Positions 41,101-49,045 of a DNA stretch of 57,657 nt are shown here, in pieces; within the stretch, counting starts at the first letter, position 1; each line of letters begins with the position of its first letter. Source of the stretch: an uncultured Prevotellaceae bacterium (GTDB taxonomy: Bacteria; Bacteroidota; Bacteroidia; Bacteroidales; Bacteroidaceae); the NCBI GenBank assembly GCA_946404865.1, contig CAMJFC010000012.1, positions 1-57,657 on the forward strand, written 5' to 3'. The notes beneath the pieces were generated by a model, which did no database searches, had not been told where the DNA came from, and saw only the letters and a program-made list of their open reading frames with translations. The position numbers were made by a program, and so were the translations under genes.

Positions 41101-41991
41101 CACAAACAGCGATTGAACCGCATCGGAGGTCGGTATCAATTGTTGGGTAAGAGACGCCGCATCCAATATCCATATCCCCTGCCGGGTAGCCATGGCCACG
41201 GTCTGTCCCTCCACGAGTTTCATGTCATGGATGGTCGTATGGAAAGACATCCGGGCTGGTTGCCCGTCAGATTTCCGAAAGATGAGCACTTCCCCTTGAG
41301 GCGCAGCGAGCACCGTCATTCCAGGCAAAGCCACCATGAAATCGCACACGACGGAATGGTTGAACGACAACGTCTGTCGCGCCAGTGTGGCGGGTGAAAC
41401 ACTGACGGGTCCTCTGTCAGTAAATACCCATTGTCGGTGCAGGGAGTCGAGAAGTACCTTTTTGATATGCACCTGCGGCAATTCTGTTGAGAAGAGCGTG
41501 ATGCCCTCTCCCACCCTGACGAGACTGTCGTTGATGCAGAAATTATGTTTCCCTTCCGTATCGACGACCCACGAATAACCATCCTGAAGCGTATAGATAT
41601 CCCTCACCTTCACATCCGCCCCGGATTTCGCCTTGATCATCTCACCCACATCCATGAATCGGCACTCACGTGTATTGAAGAGATAGAGATGTTTATCGTA
41701 GGAGAGACACCAGATGTCGTTTCGGGAATTGGTACGCGCCATGAGCAAACGGTTGGAATGCAGGGCCACTTGCTGGTCGTCGCCTCCTCTGAAAGACTTG
41801 AAAGAATAGCCATCGAAGGCGCATAACCCATTCCATGTAGAAAACCACATCAAGTCGTCGGGTGTCTGTGCGATACCCGAAATGGTCGTAGCTGCCAGTC
41901 CGTCGCGAATAGAAAAGGTGCGAACATTGCAGACGGGTTGCGCCATGGCACTGCTACAGGCCAGGAGGATGATGAAGATGAGTTTTCTCAT
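38173..41991 (-). CDS. Hybrid two-component system regulator lacking the HATPase domain
   Basis: HTCS-type regulator (1272 aa) next to the pectin locus. Signal peptide 1-17 (MAQ), two-component propeller repeats (about 20-740), Y_Y_Y domain (about 775-840), membrane span about 857-878, HisKA domain with the phospho-accepting H902 (FFTDISHRLRTPLTL), response-receiver domain about 997-1112 with D1047 (IITDVMMPRMDG), and AraC-type helix-turn-helix about 1165-1272 (GFSDPKYFTRCFKKETGMTPSEYR). The ATP-binding HATPase_c domain usual between HisKA and the receiver is absent: H902 and the receiver start are under 100 residues apart, and the space is a polar linker. The protein cannot autophosphorylate by the normal route. 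It probably senses pectin oligosaccharides in the periplasm and activates the locus, perhaps without phosphorylation or with a partner kinase. Confidence 0.93.
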   Translation of the reverse strand: MRKLIFIILLACSSAMAQPVCNVRTFSIRDGLAATTISGIAQTPDDLMWFSTWNGLCAFDGYSFKSFRGGDDQQVALHSNRLLMARTNSRNDIWCLSYDKHLYLFNTRECRFMDVGEMIKAKSGADVKVRDIYTLQDGYSWVVDTEGKHNFCINDSLVRVGEGITLFSTELPQVHIKKVLLDSLHRQWVFTDRGPVSVSPATLARQTLSFNHSVVCDFMVALPGMTVLAAPQGEVLIFRKSDGQPARMSFHTTIHDMKLVEGQTVAMATRQGIWILDAASLTQQLIPTSDAVQSLFVDSKKRIWAMTDADGVLLANAKKATLTLLKANVTDFLHYTRSETPFIHEDAFGTIWGVPKGGVFAFFDETEQKWVPYRLQTLPSWEATDLPVINKFFFDRQKNIWFTGARDLTLLTFNMQPFRRLSVVSNQEARAVAFDHRQRIWVGMASGEVAVVDSGATAYLSPQGAISNLPVKFSKRIYALHEDGKHRLWIGSKGDGLFMRTPEGVIRHFTFNAEDDHSLPNNEVYDIHETSDGAIWIATYGGGPCKYDEQGGFINVRNGLKNYPVNDFAKVRRIVSLSDGTMMMATNNGLVTFASKQAEPVFYTNIHHPDDPQSLLTGDVLQVLATGSKVWVVTLGGGIQTADAGALCSDRVRFEQVNTLNHDVGLAQSMVEDGEGRLWIVRENTVNCYLPDADSVVHFGAHLWGERTRFTEAKPCVHDGQLLLATMGGVLEFAPADMAKSAFTPNIVFTSVWFHDNGEKRPILHREVLKVPSDRRNLSIEFAALDYTGDQMKYQYRIEGVDHQWMEVGEGHRISFNDLPPGRLRLLVRATNADGVWSRAVASLEIDSQPTFWETWWAKMLYALLVAAFAAVAVYIYRLRTRNRMQQQLDDMKTQFFTDISHRLRTPLTLIGGPVSEVLNTEELSSQARSHLQMVERNASHMLALVNRMLHYSKSHGIFISDDNAAQVIPSSSEDEVKNQPADAAYEQENTKSSSDENVILVVEDNPDLRAFLVSILRDDYRVLQAENGEVGLETTIREMPDFIITDVMMPRMDGMTMVHHIKQNADTCHIPIIILSAKASLDDRLQGLREGIDDYITKPFSATYLRQRVQNIMAQRTMLQQRFLESLAHTASSIASDGDTAHQKDETDDDKRTQYALAAPEIEDADEQMMQRLLVYINDHIGDADLKIEQLADAVNLSRTVFYGKVKAMVGLSPVDFLRHLRIQRAEQLIALSSENFSQIAYAVGFSDPKYFTRCFKKETGMTPSEYRAQA

Positions 41992-42000
41992 GGAGAAAAG

Positions 42001-42030
42001 GTAGAGACGTCACAATTGTGGCGTCTCTAC
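42001..42030. repeat. REP-type hairpin GTAGAGACG...CGTCTCTAC
   Basis: A perfect 9-bp outer stem surrounds the palindrome CACAATTGTG, with one T-G pair between them. It lies in the 65-bp gap between the GH57 and HTCS genes and shares its arms with the hairpin at 33115-33140. Confidence 0.8.
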
Positions 42031-42056
42031 TTGTGTGATGATAAAATGCGGATTAC

Positions 42057-43487
42057 TTATTCAGCTTTTTCCTCTTTTTTCTTCGCGGTCTTCTTGGCGG
42101 GAGCCTTCTTCGCGGGCGCCTTCTTGGCAGGAGCCTTCTTCACGGCCACACCAGCCTTGTCGAGCTTTGCCTTGAGCTTATCCTCTTCGGCCTGCATCTT
42201 CGCCACCTTGGCTTGCAGACGGATAATCTCCTTGTCCTTCATCTCAATCTCATCGCCTTGGTTCTTGATGGTGGTGAGCAGCGTCTCGAGCTCATCATTC
42301 TCAATCTCAAGCGGATAGAGGTTGTTCACTCGGTTGATGAAGTCGCCGAGGATGTTCATGTAGTTGGTGAAGGCATCGAAGGGCGAGCCGTAGATACCAC
42401 GGTCGAGTCCGACGTTCGACGGTTTGGTGGTCATGAAACGGAAGTTGTTGGAAGCCTGCAGGTAGTCCCAGTCCTGGTTGATGCGCGGATCGTTGGCGAT
42501 GCGCAGACGGTCGGCCACGCTGTAGAGTTTGTTGAAAGCCTCGCGCTGCATGGGGTTACCGAGCCAGCAGCTGACATCGCGCTCCTCATCGACCCAAGAA
42601 AGTGTGTCGGGCACATCGAGTTCGCCCACACTCTTCATCTTCAGGCAGAGTTCGGTAGGTGTAGAGAACGTGATGCCTTTGGCCTTAGCGCAAGCGGGCA
42701 GCGCCTTGAGGAATTCAAGGATATTGCTTGACAGCGGTTGTGCAATGCCGAGAGCCGACAATTCCATGAAGATATTGATGACCTGTTCCTCTTGTGGGAA
42801 CTCGGCGATGCGGTTGATGTAATTGTCGGCGAAGAGTGGATAGCCTTCCCAATCGCTGTTGTTGAAACGGAGCGAGATATCATCGCTGAGGGTCACGTCG
42901 CGGAGCAACAGTTTCAGGTTGGGAGCGATGGCGCAGTGATAGACATAGTGCGGCGACTTCCATCCGAGCACGTGCTTGGCACCCTCGGTGAGCATGCCTT
43001 TGAATCCCATGGCAGCAGCCTGTCCGCCGATATCATCGCTGTAGATGAGCGATGAGTTGCGGAGCACCTGCGGTTTCTGTCCGAAATACTCTTCGATTTT
43101 GGCAGCCTGCTTTTTCACATCGGCAGCAAACGTCTCCTCGTTGATGAGTGAAGAAAGGCCGTGCGAATAGGGCTCAGCAAGAAATTCCACGCATCCCGTA
43201 GCATTGAGCTCCTGCAATTTCTCGAGCACTTGCGGAGCGTGCATCTCCAACTGTTCCATACCCACGCCGGAGAGCGAGAATGCCACTTTGAAATAGTCGC
43301 CGTTGGCTTTAATCATCTCTTGCAGGGCATTGAGCGCCGGCATATAGGAACGCTCAGCGATGTCGGTGATAGAGCGCTCATTCTCATAATCATCGTAATA
43401 ATAATGGTCGGTACCGATGTCGAAGAAACGGTAGCGTTTGAGATGGATGATTTGATGTATCTCAAAATATAAACAAATGGTCTTCAT
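42057..43487 (-). CDS. GH57 family alpha-glucan enzyme with histone-H1-like tail
   Basis: Cytoplasmic GH57 protein (476 aa, no signal peptide), predicted alpha-amylase or 4-alpha-glucanotransferase of glycogen metabolism. GH57 regions: ICLYFEIHQIIHLKRYRF, the AFSLSGVGMEQLE block, EFLAEPYSHGLSSL (region with the likely nucleophile) and VTLSDDISLRFNNSDWEGYPL (likely acid/base region). A coiled coil at about 390-440 (NDELETLLTTIKNQGDEIEM and on) is followed by a lysine-alanine-proline tail (about 443-476) with three KKAPA units, like histone H1 tails. Such a tail could bind nucleic acid or acidic polymer. It is the third gene of an operon with the debranching enzyme and GT4, 43 bp after GT4. A REP-type hairpin lies downstream at 42001-42030. 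Confidence 0.9.
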   Translation of the reverse strand: MKTICLYFEIHQIIHLKRYRFFDIGTDHYYYDDYENERSITDIAERSYMPALNALQEMIKANGDYFKVAFSLSGVGMEQLEMHAPQVLEKLQELNATGCVEFLAEPYSHGLSSLINEETFAADVKKQAAKIEEYFGQKPQVLRNSSLIYSDDIGGQAAAMGFKGMLTEGAKHVLGWKSPHYVYHCAIAPNLKLLLRDVTLSDDISLRFNNSDWEGYPLFADNYINRIAEFPQEEQVINIFMELSALGIAQPLSSNILEFLKALPACAKAKGITFSTPTELCLKMKSVGELDVPDTLSWVDEERDVSCWLGNPMQREAFNKLYSVADRLRIANDPRINQDWDYLQASNNFRFMTTKPSNVGLDRGIYGSPFDAFTNYMNILGDFINRVNNLYPLEIENDELETLLTTIKNQGDEIEMKDKEIIRLQAKVAKMQAEEDKLKAKLDKAGVAVKKAPAKKAPAKKAPAKKTAKKKEEKAE

Positions 43488-43530
43488 ACGAATTTAAAAT
43501 TTAAGAATTACAAAATGATAAGATGATAAG

Positions 43531-44799
43531 TCACTCCCAACCGAGTGTCCGCTTATAGAGCGTGAGAATCCAAGCGCCCACTTTCTCCCATGTAATTTGG
43601 TCAACCTCGCGCTTTCCTTCATCTTGCAGATAGTGGAAGAGCGAATCGTTGTGGCAGATGGAGTAGATGGCGTCGGCAAGGGCGTGAATGTCCCAGTAAT
43701 CAATTTTGATACAGTTTTCGAGAATTTCAGCGCATCCGCTCTGTTTAGAGATGATGGAAGGTGTGCCGCACTGCATGGCCTCGAGCGGAGAGATGCCAAA
43801 CGGTTCGCTGACCGACGGCATCACATAGACATCGGAGTCTTTGAGGCACTCATACACTTGTTTTCCCCGCATGAATCCCGGGAAGTGGAAACGGTCGGCA
43901 ATGCCACGCTCGGCAGCAAGCGAAATCATGGCATCCATCATATCGCCTGAGCCCGCCATGCAGAATCTGACGTTGCGTGTGCGGTGGAGCACCATATTGG
44001 CCGCCTCGACAAAATACTCGGGACCTTTCTGCATGGTGATACGTCCAAGGAAAGTGACCACCTTCTCTTTGCCCGTATGGTCAGGCCGTGGAATGTCCTG
44101 CAACTCTTGTTTGAGCGGATACACGGCATTGTGCACGGTGAACACCTTGCGCGGGTCTTGGAAATAGTGGTTGATGACCGTCTGCCTGGTGAGTTCCGAC
44201 ACGCACATGATGCAGTCGGCATTGTCCATACCGTCTTTCTCAATCGAATAAACGGTCGGGTTGACCTTGCCTCTGGAGCGGTCGAAGTCGGTGGCATGAA
44301 CGTGAATGCAGAGGGGTTTACCGCTGACGCTCTTGGCATGAATACCTGCGGGATAAGTCAGCCAGTCGTGAGCGTGGATGATGTCGAACTCCTCCGTACG
44401 GGCCACGACACCTGCGATAATCGAGTAGTTATTGATTTCCTCGTGCAGGTTTTTGGGGTAACCACCCGCAAACTCCATAGCGCCGAGGTCGTTCACATGC
44501 ATATAATTGAAGTCGGAATAAAGGTGGTCGCGCAGACGGAAATAGTAATCAGGATCCATGATATTTCCCACGCGGTTTTTCACGTAGTCGTAATCGACAT
44601 CGCGCCATACGATAGGCACCGCATTCATCGCCACGATACGTGCAGCCGACTGGTCCTCATCGCCGAAGGGATGCGGCAGGCAGAGAGTGATGTCCATGTT
44701 GCCCTGCGCATGAAGTCCTTCTGAGATACCGAAATTAGCGGTGGCGAGTCCACCGAACACATGAGGAGGATACTCCCATCCAAACATTAAAACTTTCAT
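43531..44799 (-). CDS. GT4-type glycosyltransferase, glycogen synthase-like
   Basis: GT-B-fold glycosyltransferase (422 aa). The N-terminus MKVLMFGWEYPPHVFGGLATA has the glycine-rich donor/acceptor loop of glycogen/starch synthase-like enzymes. The C-terminal Rossmann domain shows VVTFLGRITMQKGPEYFVEAA and the GT4 E-x7-E signature SVSEPFGISPLEAMQCGTPS. It would transfer glucose from a nucleotide sugar to alpha-1,4-glucan; substrate is inferred from context. It lies between the debranching enzyme (15 bp upstream) and GH57 (43 bp downstream), the gene order usual for Bacteroidetes glycogen clusters. It is cytoplasmic and no regulatory site is visible. Confidence 0.9.
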   Translation of the reverse strand: MKVLMFGWEYPPHVFGGLATANFGISEGLHAQGNMDITLCLPHPFGDEDQSAARIVAMNAVPIVWRDVDYDYVKNRVGNIMDPDYYFRLRDHLYSDFNYMHVNDLGAMEFAGGYPKNLHEEINNYSIIAGVVARTEEFDIIHAHDWLTYPAGIHAKSVSGKPLCIHVHATDFDRSRGKVNPTVYSIEKDGMDNADCIMCVSELTRQTVINHYFQDPRKVFTVHNAVYPLKQELQDIPRPDHTGKEKVVTFLGRITMQKGPEYFVEAANMVLHRTRNVRFCMAGSGDMMDAMISLAAERGIADRFHFPGFMRGKQVYECLKDSDVYVMPSVSEPFGISPLEAMQCGTPSIISKQSGCAEILENCIKIDYWDIHALADAIYSICHNDSLFHYLQDEGKREVDQITWEKVGAWILTLYKRTLGWE

Positions 44800-44814
44800 T
44801 GTCGTAGCCTCCTA

Positions 44815-46764
44815 TTATTTTTGATAATTATATGATTCCAAGAGATTGAGCGTGCGCAGAATCTCCGCCACATTCATCGCAAACGACATGGCTCCGCGTC
44901 CGTGGAACGGCGGGTTACCATCGAAGAGTTCGCTGATGGTGCCGAGGCAGTGGTAGTCCATTTCCTCTTCATATCCCACCATCTGGCGCTCGATGAAGCT
45001 GAGACGTGTGCGTTTGTAGAGTTTGAGACAGGCTTCCATGTAGAATCCTCCGAGCCAAGGCCATGCTGTGCCCTGATGGTAAGCATAGTCGCGTTGGGTC
45101 TGCGGTCCGACATACATGGGATTGTATCCACCGCTCTTGGGCGAGAGCGAGCGCAGTCCCTTAGGTGTGAGCAGTTCGCGTGTGCACACATCGAGCACGC
45201 TCTTCTTCTGCTCTTGCGAGAGAGGCGAGTAGTCGAGTGCGACGGCGAAGATCATATTGGGTCTGACGCTCCAATCGACCATGTTTCCATCGACATAGTC
45301 GTAGAGGTAGCCATATTCGTTGAGGAACGTATCTACGAAGGATGTCTTGCACAGTTCGGCGCGTTTCTCCAGTTCAGCTGCGCGCTCCTCGTGTCCGTTC
45401 TCTGCTTCGAGCGAGGCGGCAAAGCGCAGTGCGTTGTACCACAGCGCATTGAATTCCACGATGAATCCCGAGCGGGGCACCACGGGCCGTCCGTTGGCTG
45501 TCGAGTTCATCCATGTCACCGCCTTGTCTTTACCTTCGGTACGGAGCAGTCCGTTGGTTTCGAGCCACAGGTTGGGGTGTTTGTCAGAGATGATATAGTC
45601 GATGATGTCGTTGACCAACTGGCCGTACATCTGATAGCACTTGGGGCGTCCGCACTCCTTGGCGTATTGCTGAATGGCCCATACTGCCCACAGAGGCACG
45701 TCGGGCTGCTCTATCTCGTATATCTTAGCGGTGAGGGGCTTCTCCTCCATGAACTCACGCAGTCCTTTTTCTGCTGTCTTCATCACCAGTTCGAAGTAGT
45801 CTTGCTCTTCGATAGCGAGTGTGAGTCCTGGCAGGGCGATGAACGTGTCGCGGGCGCGGCACTTGAACCACGGATATCCTGCGAGCAGGTATCTGTCGTC
45901 GTTTTTCTCCCGCTTATGGAACTGGTGAGCCGCATTGACGAGACAGTGGAAGAAGTTGTCGCGCGGGGCACGCTCCTGTATCTCCTGCTCGCAAAGTTTC
46001 TTGAGCGTTGACGACTTGATTTCTGAAGTAGAAGCGGAGAAGACGACGCTCTCTCCCTTTTTGATGTCCAGCTCGAAATATCCGGGCACGTAGAGGTCTT
46101 CGTTAGAAGCGTATCCCCTCTCCTGCTCTTTCGGGTATTCCACGCCACGGTACCAGTCGGGTGCGAAGATAAACTCATTTTTCTTAGAGAACTGCATATA
46201 GAGGTCGGGGTATCCGGCATACATACAAGTCTTGATTCCATTGTCAACGAGTTGATAGTCGCGCGATGCCGTATAATTCTCGTGTGTGAACTGCCTGACG
46301 CTTCTGAAGGCGAGGAAGGGTCTGAACCTCAGTTTTGTGGCAGAGTGAGCATCTTCGAGCGTATAGCGGATGAGGATTCTGTCCTCATAATGCTGGAAGA
46401 CAACCTCTTTTTTGAGAATGACGCCACCTACGCGATAGATGGTTGTCGGCACTTTGTCGCAGTCAAACTGCCGGATGTACTTGTGCCCTTTCGGGCTGTA
46501 ATTGTTGCCTTGGTATTTGTGCAGTCCGAGATTGAATTCTGCGCCATGCTGCACGACGGTGGGGTCGAGCGAAGAAAGCAGCACATGGTTCTCATCGTCG
46601 AGCTCAGGTATGGGCACGACGAGCAGTCCGTGATACTTTCTGGTGTTGCAGTCGACAATCGTAGAACAGGAATACGCTCCCGAGCGGTTGGTGCGTAGCA
46701 ACTCGCGCGGCAGAGATTCTTCCAAATTGGTCATCAAGGCTTTTTCCAGTCTGAGATAACTCAT
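44815..46764 (-). CDS. Glycogen debranching enzyme (amylo-alpha-1,6-glucosidase, GH133-like)
   Basis: Cytoplasmic debranching enzyme (649 aa). The N-terminal GDE_N domain starts ELLRTNRSGAYSCSTIVDCNTRKYHGLLVV. The C-terminal amylo-alpha-1,6-glucosidase catalytic domain (about 270-640) contains GYPWFKCRARDTFIALPGLTL (with a conserved D), NSTANGRPVVPRSGFIVEFNALWYNAL, and AYHQGTAWPWLGGFYMEA. It removes alpha-1,6-linked glucose at branch points. It is the first gene of the operon with GT4 and GH57 and has a full promoter at 46816-46847. Confidence 0.93.
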   Translation of the reverse strand: MSYLRLEKALMTNLEESLPRELLRTNRSGAYSCSTIVDCNTRKYHGLLVVPIPELDDENHVLLSSLDPTVVQHGAEFNLGLHKYQGNNYSPKGHKYIRQFDCDKVPTTIYRVGGVILKKEVVFQHYEDRILIRYTLEDAHSATKLRFRPFLAFRSVRQFTHENYTASRDYQLVDNGIKTCMYAGYPDLYMQFSKKNEFIFAPDWYRGVEYPKEQERGYASNEDLYVPGYFELDIKKGESVVFSASTSEIKSSTLKKLCEQEIQERAPRDNFFHCLVNAAHQFHKREKNDDRYLLAGYPWFKCRARDTFIALPGLTLAIEEQDYFELVMKTAEKGLREFMEEKPLTAKIYEIEQPDVPLWAVWAIQQYAKECGRPKCYQMYGQLVNDIIDYIISDKHPNLWLETNGLLRTEGKDKAVTWMNSTANGRPVVPRSGFIVEFNALWYNALRFAASLEAENGHEERAAELEKRAELCKTSFVDTFLNEYGYLYDYVDGNMVDWSVRPNMIFAVALDYSPLSQEQKKSVLDVCTRELLTPKGLRSLSPKSGGYNPMYVGPQTQRDYAYHQGTAWPWLGGFYMEACLKLYKRTRLSFIERQMVGYEEEMDYHCLGTISELFDGNPPFHGRGAMSFAMNVAEILRTLNLLESYNYQK

Positions 46765-46815
46765 AGTTTGTTTGTTCTATTAAGGTTTAACGATTAGTAG
46801 AGTCAAAAGAATGTT

Positions 46816-46847
46816 CAAAAGTACTTAATTTTCTTTTTACAGACAAA
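46816..46847 (-). promoter_or_regulatory. Full promoter (-33 TTTG, 20 nt, TACTTTTG) for the glycogen operon
   Basis: On the minus strand TTTG (46844-46847) and TACTTTTG (46816-46823) are 20 nt apart, giving a leader of about 45 nt to the start at 46764. Confidence 0.7.
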
Positions 46848-46892
46848 TAAAGCGTCACTTTTTTGTGTTTTTTGTTGATTTTTTATGTTTCG

Positions 46893-47816
46893 TCACTGCG
46901 GAATGAGGAAATTGATGACCTCAGGCTCCACGGTCACCTTGAAAGGTCCTTCGGGAGCGTTCATCAGTCGGCCGTCGATGCCGATGCTGGCTTTGTGTGC
47001 TTTCTCCACCACCACCTCGCGCGTGCGGTAAGGATGCACATCGCGGTGATTGAGAATCTTTCCGCTATAGAGCAGATAGAAGCCCTCTAATATTTGCGTG
47101 ACCTGCGGGTGATAGATGACCGACACATCGAGCATGCCGTTGTAAGGCACGGCATTGGGTGTGAATCCATATCCTGTGGCATTGCCGATGCACACCGCCA
47201 TCATCTTTCTTTTGATTTCCTCGTCATTGATATCGATTTTCATCTTATATTCAAGCCGTTGGAAAATCATCATGAGCGACGACGGGATGAACGAGAGGAG
47301 AGTGGAACCGAGATAGCCGCGGGTTTTGCGACGTAGATTCATGACAGAAGCCACCAGTCCGATATTGAGACAGTTGAGGAAATAGCGGTGGCACTTCTCC
47401 TGTTTGCGGTTGGTGTAGCGGATACATCCCAGGTCTATTTTCCTAACTCTCTGTTGTTTGAGCCATTTGACCGTCTGTTCGATGTCATTCTCTTTATATC
47501 CCCAGAAACCGGCGAAGTCGTTGATTTTCCCGTTGGGAATGACGCCGAGCCGGATTTGGTCTCTCTTCTCCCGAGGCACGTCCATGATACAGTTGACCGC
47601 ATCGTTGAGCGCGGAGTCGCCCCCCACGATGATGATGGTGTGATAGCCATTGTTGACCATCATCCCCACGAGGCGATACACACTCGCGGCGTTTTCACTC
47701 TGCACATAGTCATACTCGAGGTGGTTTTCCTCGAGCACTTTTTTTATTTTCTCCCACCGCTTCTGTGGTCTGAAACGGCTGCTATTCGGGCAGTATATGA
47801 TTCCCCACTTTTGCAT
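46893..47816 (-). CDS. Diacylglycerol kinase-family lipid kinase, divergent motifs
   Basis: DAGK-catalytic-domain protein (307 aa), cytoplasmic, related to YegS/DgkB lipid kinases. The nucleotide loop reads IIVGGDSALNDAVN where the family normally has GGDGTxNEV, and the next motif reads GVIPNGKINDFAGFWGY instead of PLGTGNDFA. The rest matches: MAVCIGNATGYGFTPNAVPYNGMLDVSVI and KASIGIDGRLMNAPEGPFKVTVEPEVI. Both changes hit positions that contact ATP, so either substrate use is altered or this is a Bacteroidetes subfamily with its own motif version. It lies downstream of miaA. Two palindromes in its upstream gap (47882-47920) may regulate it. Confidence 0.85.
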   Translation of the reverse strand: MQKWGIIYCPNSSRFRPQKRWEKIKKVLEENHLEYDYVQSENAASVYRLVGMMVNNGYHTIIIVGGDSALNDAVNCIMDVPREKRDQIRLGVIPNGKINDFAGFWGYKENDIEQTVKWLKQQRVRKIDLGCIRYTNRKQEKCHRYFLNCLNIGLVASVMNLRRKTRGYLGSTLLSFIPSSLMMIFQRLEYKMKIDINDEEIKRKMMAVCIGNATGYGFTPNAVPYNGMLDVSVIYHPQVTQILEGFYLLYSGKILNHRDVHPYRTREVVVEKAHKASIGIDGRLMNAPEGPFKVTVEPEVINFLIPQ

Positions 47817-47881
47817 GATTATTGTGTTTTTTTTGTGTTTCTGTTGAGGGTTGAGGAGTTTGGGAGTTTAGACAATACTCC

Positions 47882-47920
47882 ATTACATGAGTAATTATCT
47901 GCCTCCATTACATGAGTAAT
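47882..47920. promoter_or_regulatory. Two copies of palindrome ATTACATGAGTAAT
   Basis: Identical 14-bp palindromic sites at 47882-47895 and 47907-47920, 25 bp apart centre to centre, in the 157-bp gap between miaA and the lipid kinase gene. They look like paired operator sites. C-rich repeats (CTGCCCC, TTGCTCC) fill the rest of the gap toward miaA. Confidence 0.5.
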
Positions 47921-47973
47921 CTCCTGCCCCCTGCTCCCTGCCCCTTGCTCCACAAAAAGCTCCCTTGCTCCAT

Positions 47974-48900
47974 TTATTCTGTTTCCCAGATTTGGAGTAC
48001 TTGGAGGACTTTTTCCGGCATGGGTTGGAGCGCATCGACCCAATGGATATGGAATCCACGGCGCTCCATGCCACGGAACCAAGTCATTTGTCGTTTCGCG
48101 AACTGGTGTATGGCGATTTCGAGTTGTTTGAACATCTCTTCGTACGAGAGCCGTCCCACCACATACTCAGTCACGAACTTATATTCAAGTCCGTAATAGA
48201 GCAGGTTTTCAGCAGGTATGCCGCTGTCGAGCAAGCCTTTCACCTCATCAATCATGCCCTCGTCGAGCCGGGTTTTCAATCGTCTTGTGATTTTCGCCCT
48301 GCGCTCGTCTCTGTCGATGGAAACGCCCACGATGACCGACTCGATGGGGGGTAACTGCCGTTGCGGCATAGGATGGTCAAGATTGAAGGTTTCAATCTCG
48401 ATGGCCCGTATCGCCCTTTGGCAGGAATCGACATCGGTGGTGTTGTGCATATTGGACCCGCTTCTCCGTTTCAGGTCTTTGAGCATCAGCGTCAACTCGG
48501 CGAGACTTTTCCCTTCGAGCCGTTGTCTGAGTTCGTCGTTCTGCGGCACGGGCGACAGTTGGTAACCTTTGAGCACCGCTTCGATATAGAGACCCGTGCC
48601 TCCGCAGAGGATGGCCTCCCCTCCCCTGTTTTTGATGTCCTGATAGGCATCGTAACAGTCTTGCTGATATTGAAAGAGATTGTATTTGGTGCCGGGTTCG
48701 CAGATATCAATCAAATGATATGGAACGGTCTGACCATCGACGACATAGTCATCGAGGTCTTTTCCTGTACCAATATCCATTCTCTTATAAACCTGCCGGC
48801 TGTCGGCGCTGATGATTTCAGCATGCGTGGCAGCCGCCACATGCGCAGCGAGTGATGTTTTTCCAGTGGCAGTGGGTCCCAGAATCGTTAGCAGTTTCAT
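47974..48900 (-). CDS. miaA: tRNA dimethylallyltransferase
   Basis: MiaA (308 aa) transfers a dimethylallyl group to A37 of tRNAs that read codons starting with U. The P-loop GPTATGKT (residues 8-15), ISADSRQVYKRMDIGTGK with the catalytic aspartate, YHLIDICEP, and GGTGLYIEAVLKG are all present; the C-terminal domain contains YGLEYKFV. Length is normal. A minus-strand -7 box at 48924-48931 lies upstream and a strong terminator separates it from gap. The next gene downstream is the lipid kinase. Confidence 0.97.
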   Translation of the reverse strand: MKLLTILGPTATGKTSLAAHVAAATHAEIISADSRQVYKRMDIGTGKDLDDYVVDGQTVPYHLIDICEPGTKYNLFQYQQDCYDAYQDIKNRGGEAILCGGTGLYIEAVLKGYQLSPVPQNDELRQRLEGKSLAELTLMLKDLKRRSGSNMHNTTDVDSCQRAIRAIEIETFNLDHPMPQRQLPPIESVIVGVSIDRDERRAKITRRLKTRLDEGMIDEVKGLLDSGIPAENLLYYGLEYKFVTEYVVGRLSYEEMFKQLEIAIHQFAKRQMTWFRGMERRGFHIHWVDALQPMPEKVLQVLQIWETE

Positions 48901-48923
48901 GTATATGAGACGGTGTTTTGATG

Positions 48924-48931
48924 CAAAAATA
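48924..48931 (-). promoter_or_regulatory. -7 box TATTTTTG for miaA
   Basis: On the minus strand TATTTTTG lies 23 nt before the miaA start codon at 48900. Confidence 0.5.
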
Positions 48932-48992
48932 ATGATTATCCGCCTATTCTCATCTCATGGGAATGAAATAATAACATTTATTAACGGGACAC

Positions 48993-49026
48993 AAAAAAAC
49001 CGCCGGTGAGAAACCGGCGGTTTTTT
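48993..49026 (-). terminator. Strong terminator after gap
   Basis: The perfect stem CCGCCGGT/ACCGGCGG (49000-49007 with 49013-49020) is flanked by A7 and T6, so it works in both directions. It follows the gap stop codon by about 20 nt. Confidence 0.92.
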
Positions 49027-49045
49027 AAAGAAATGATATGCTGGC

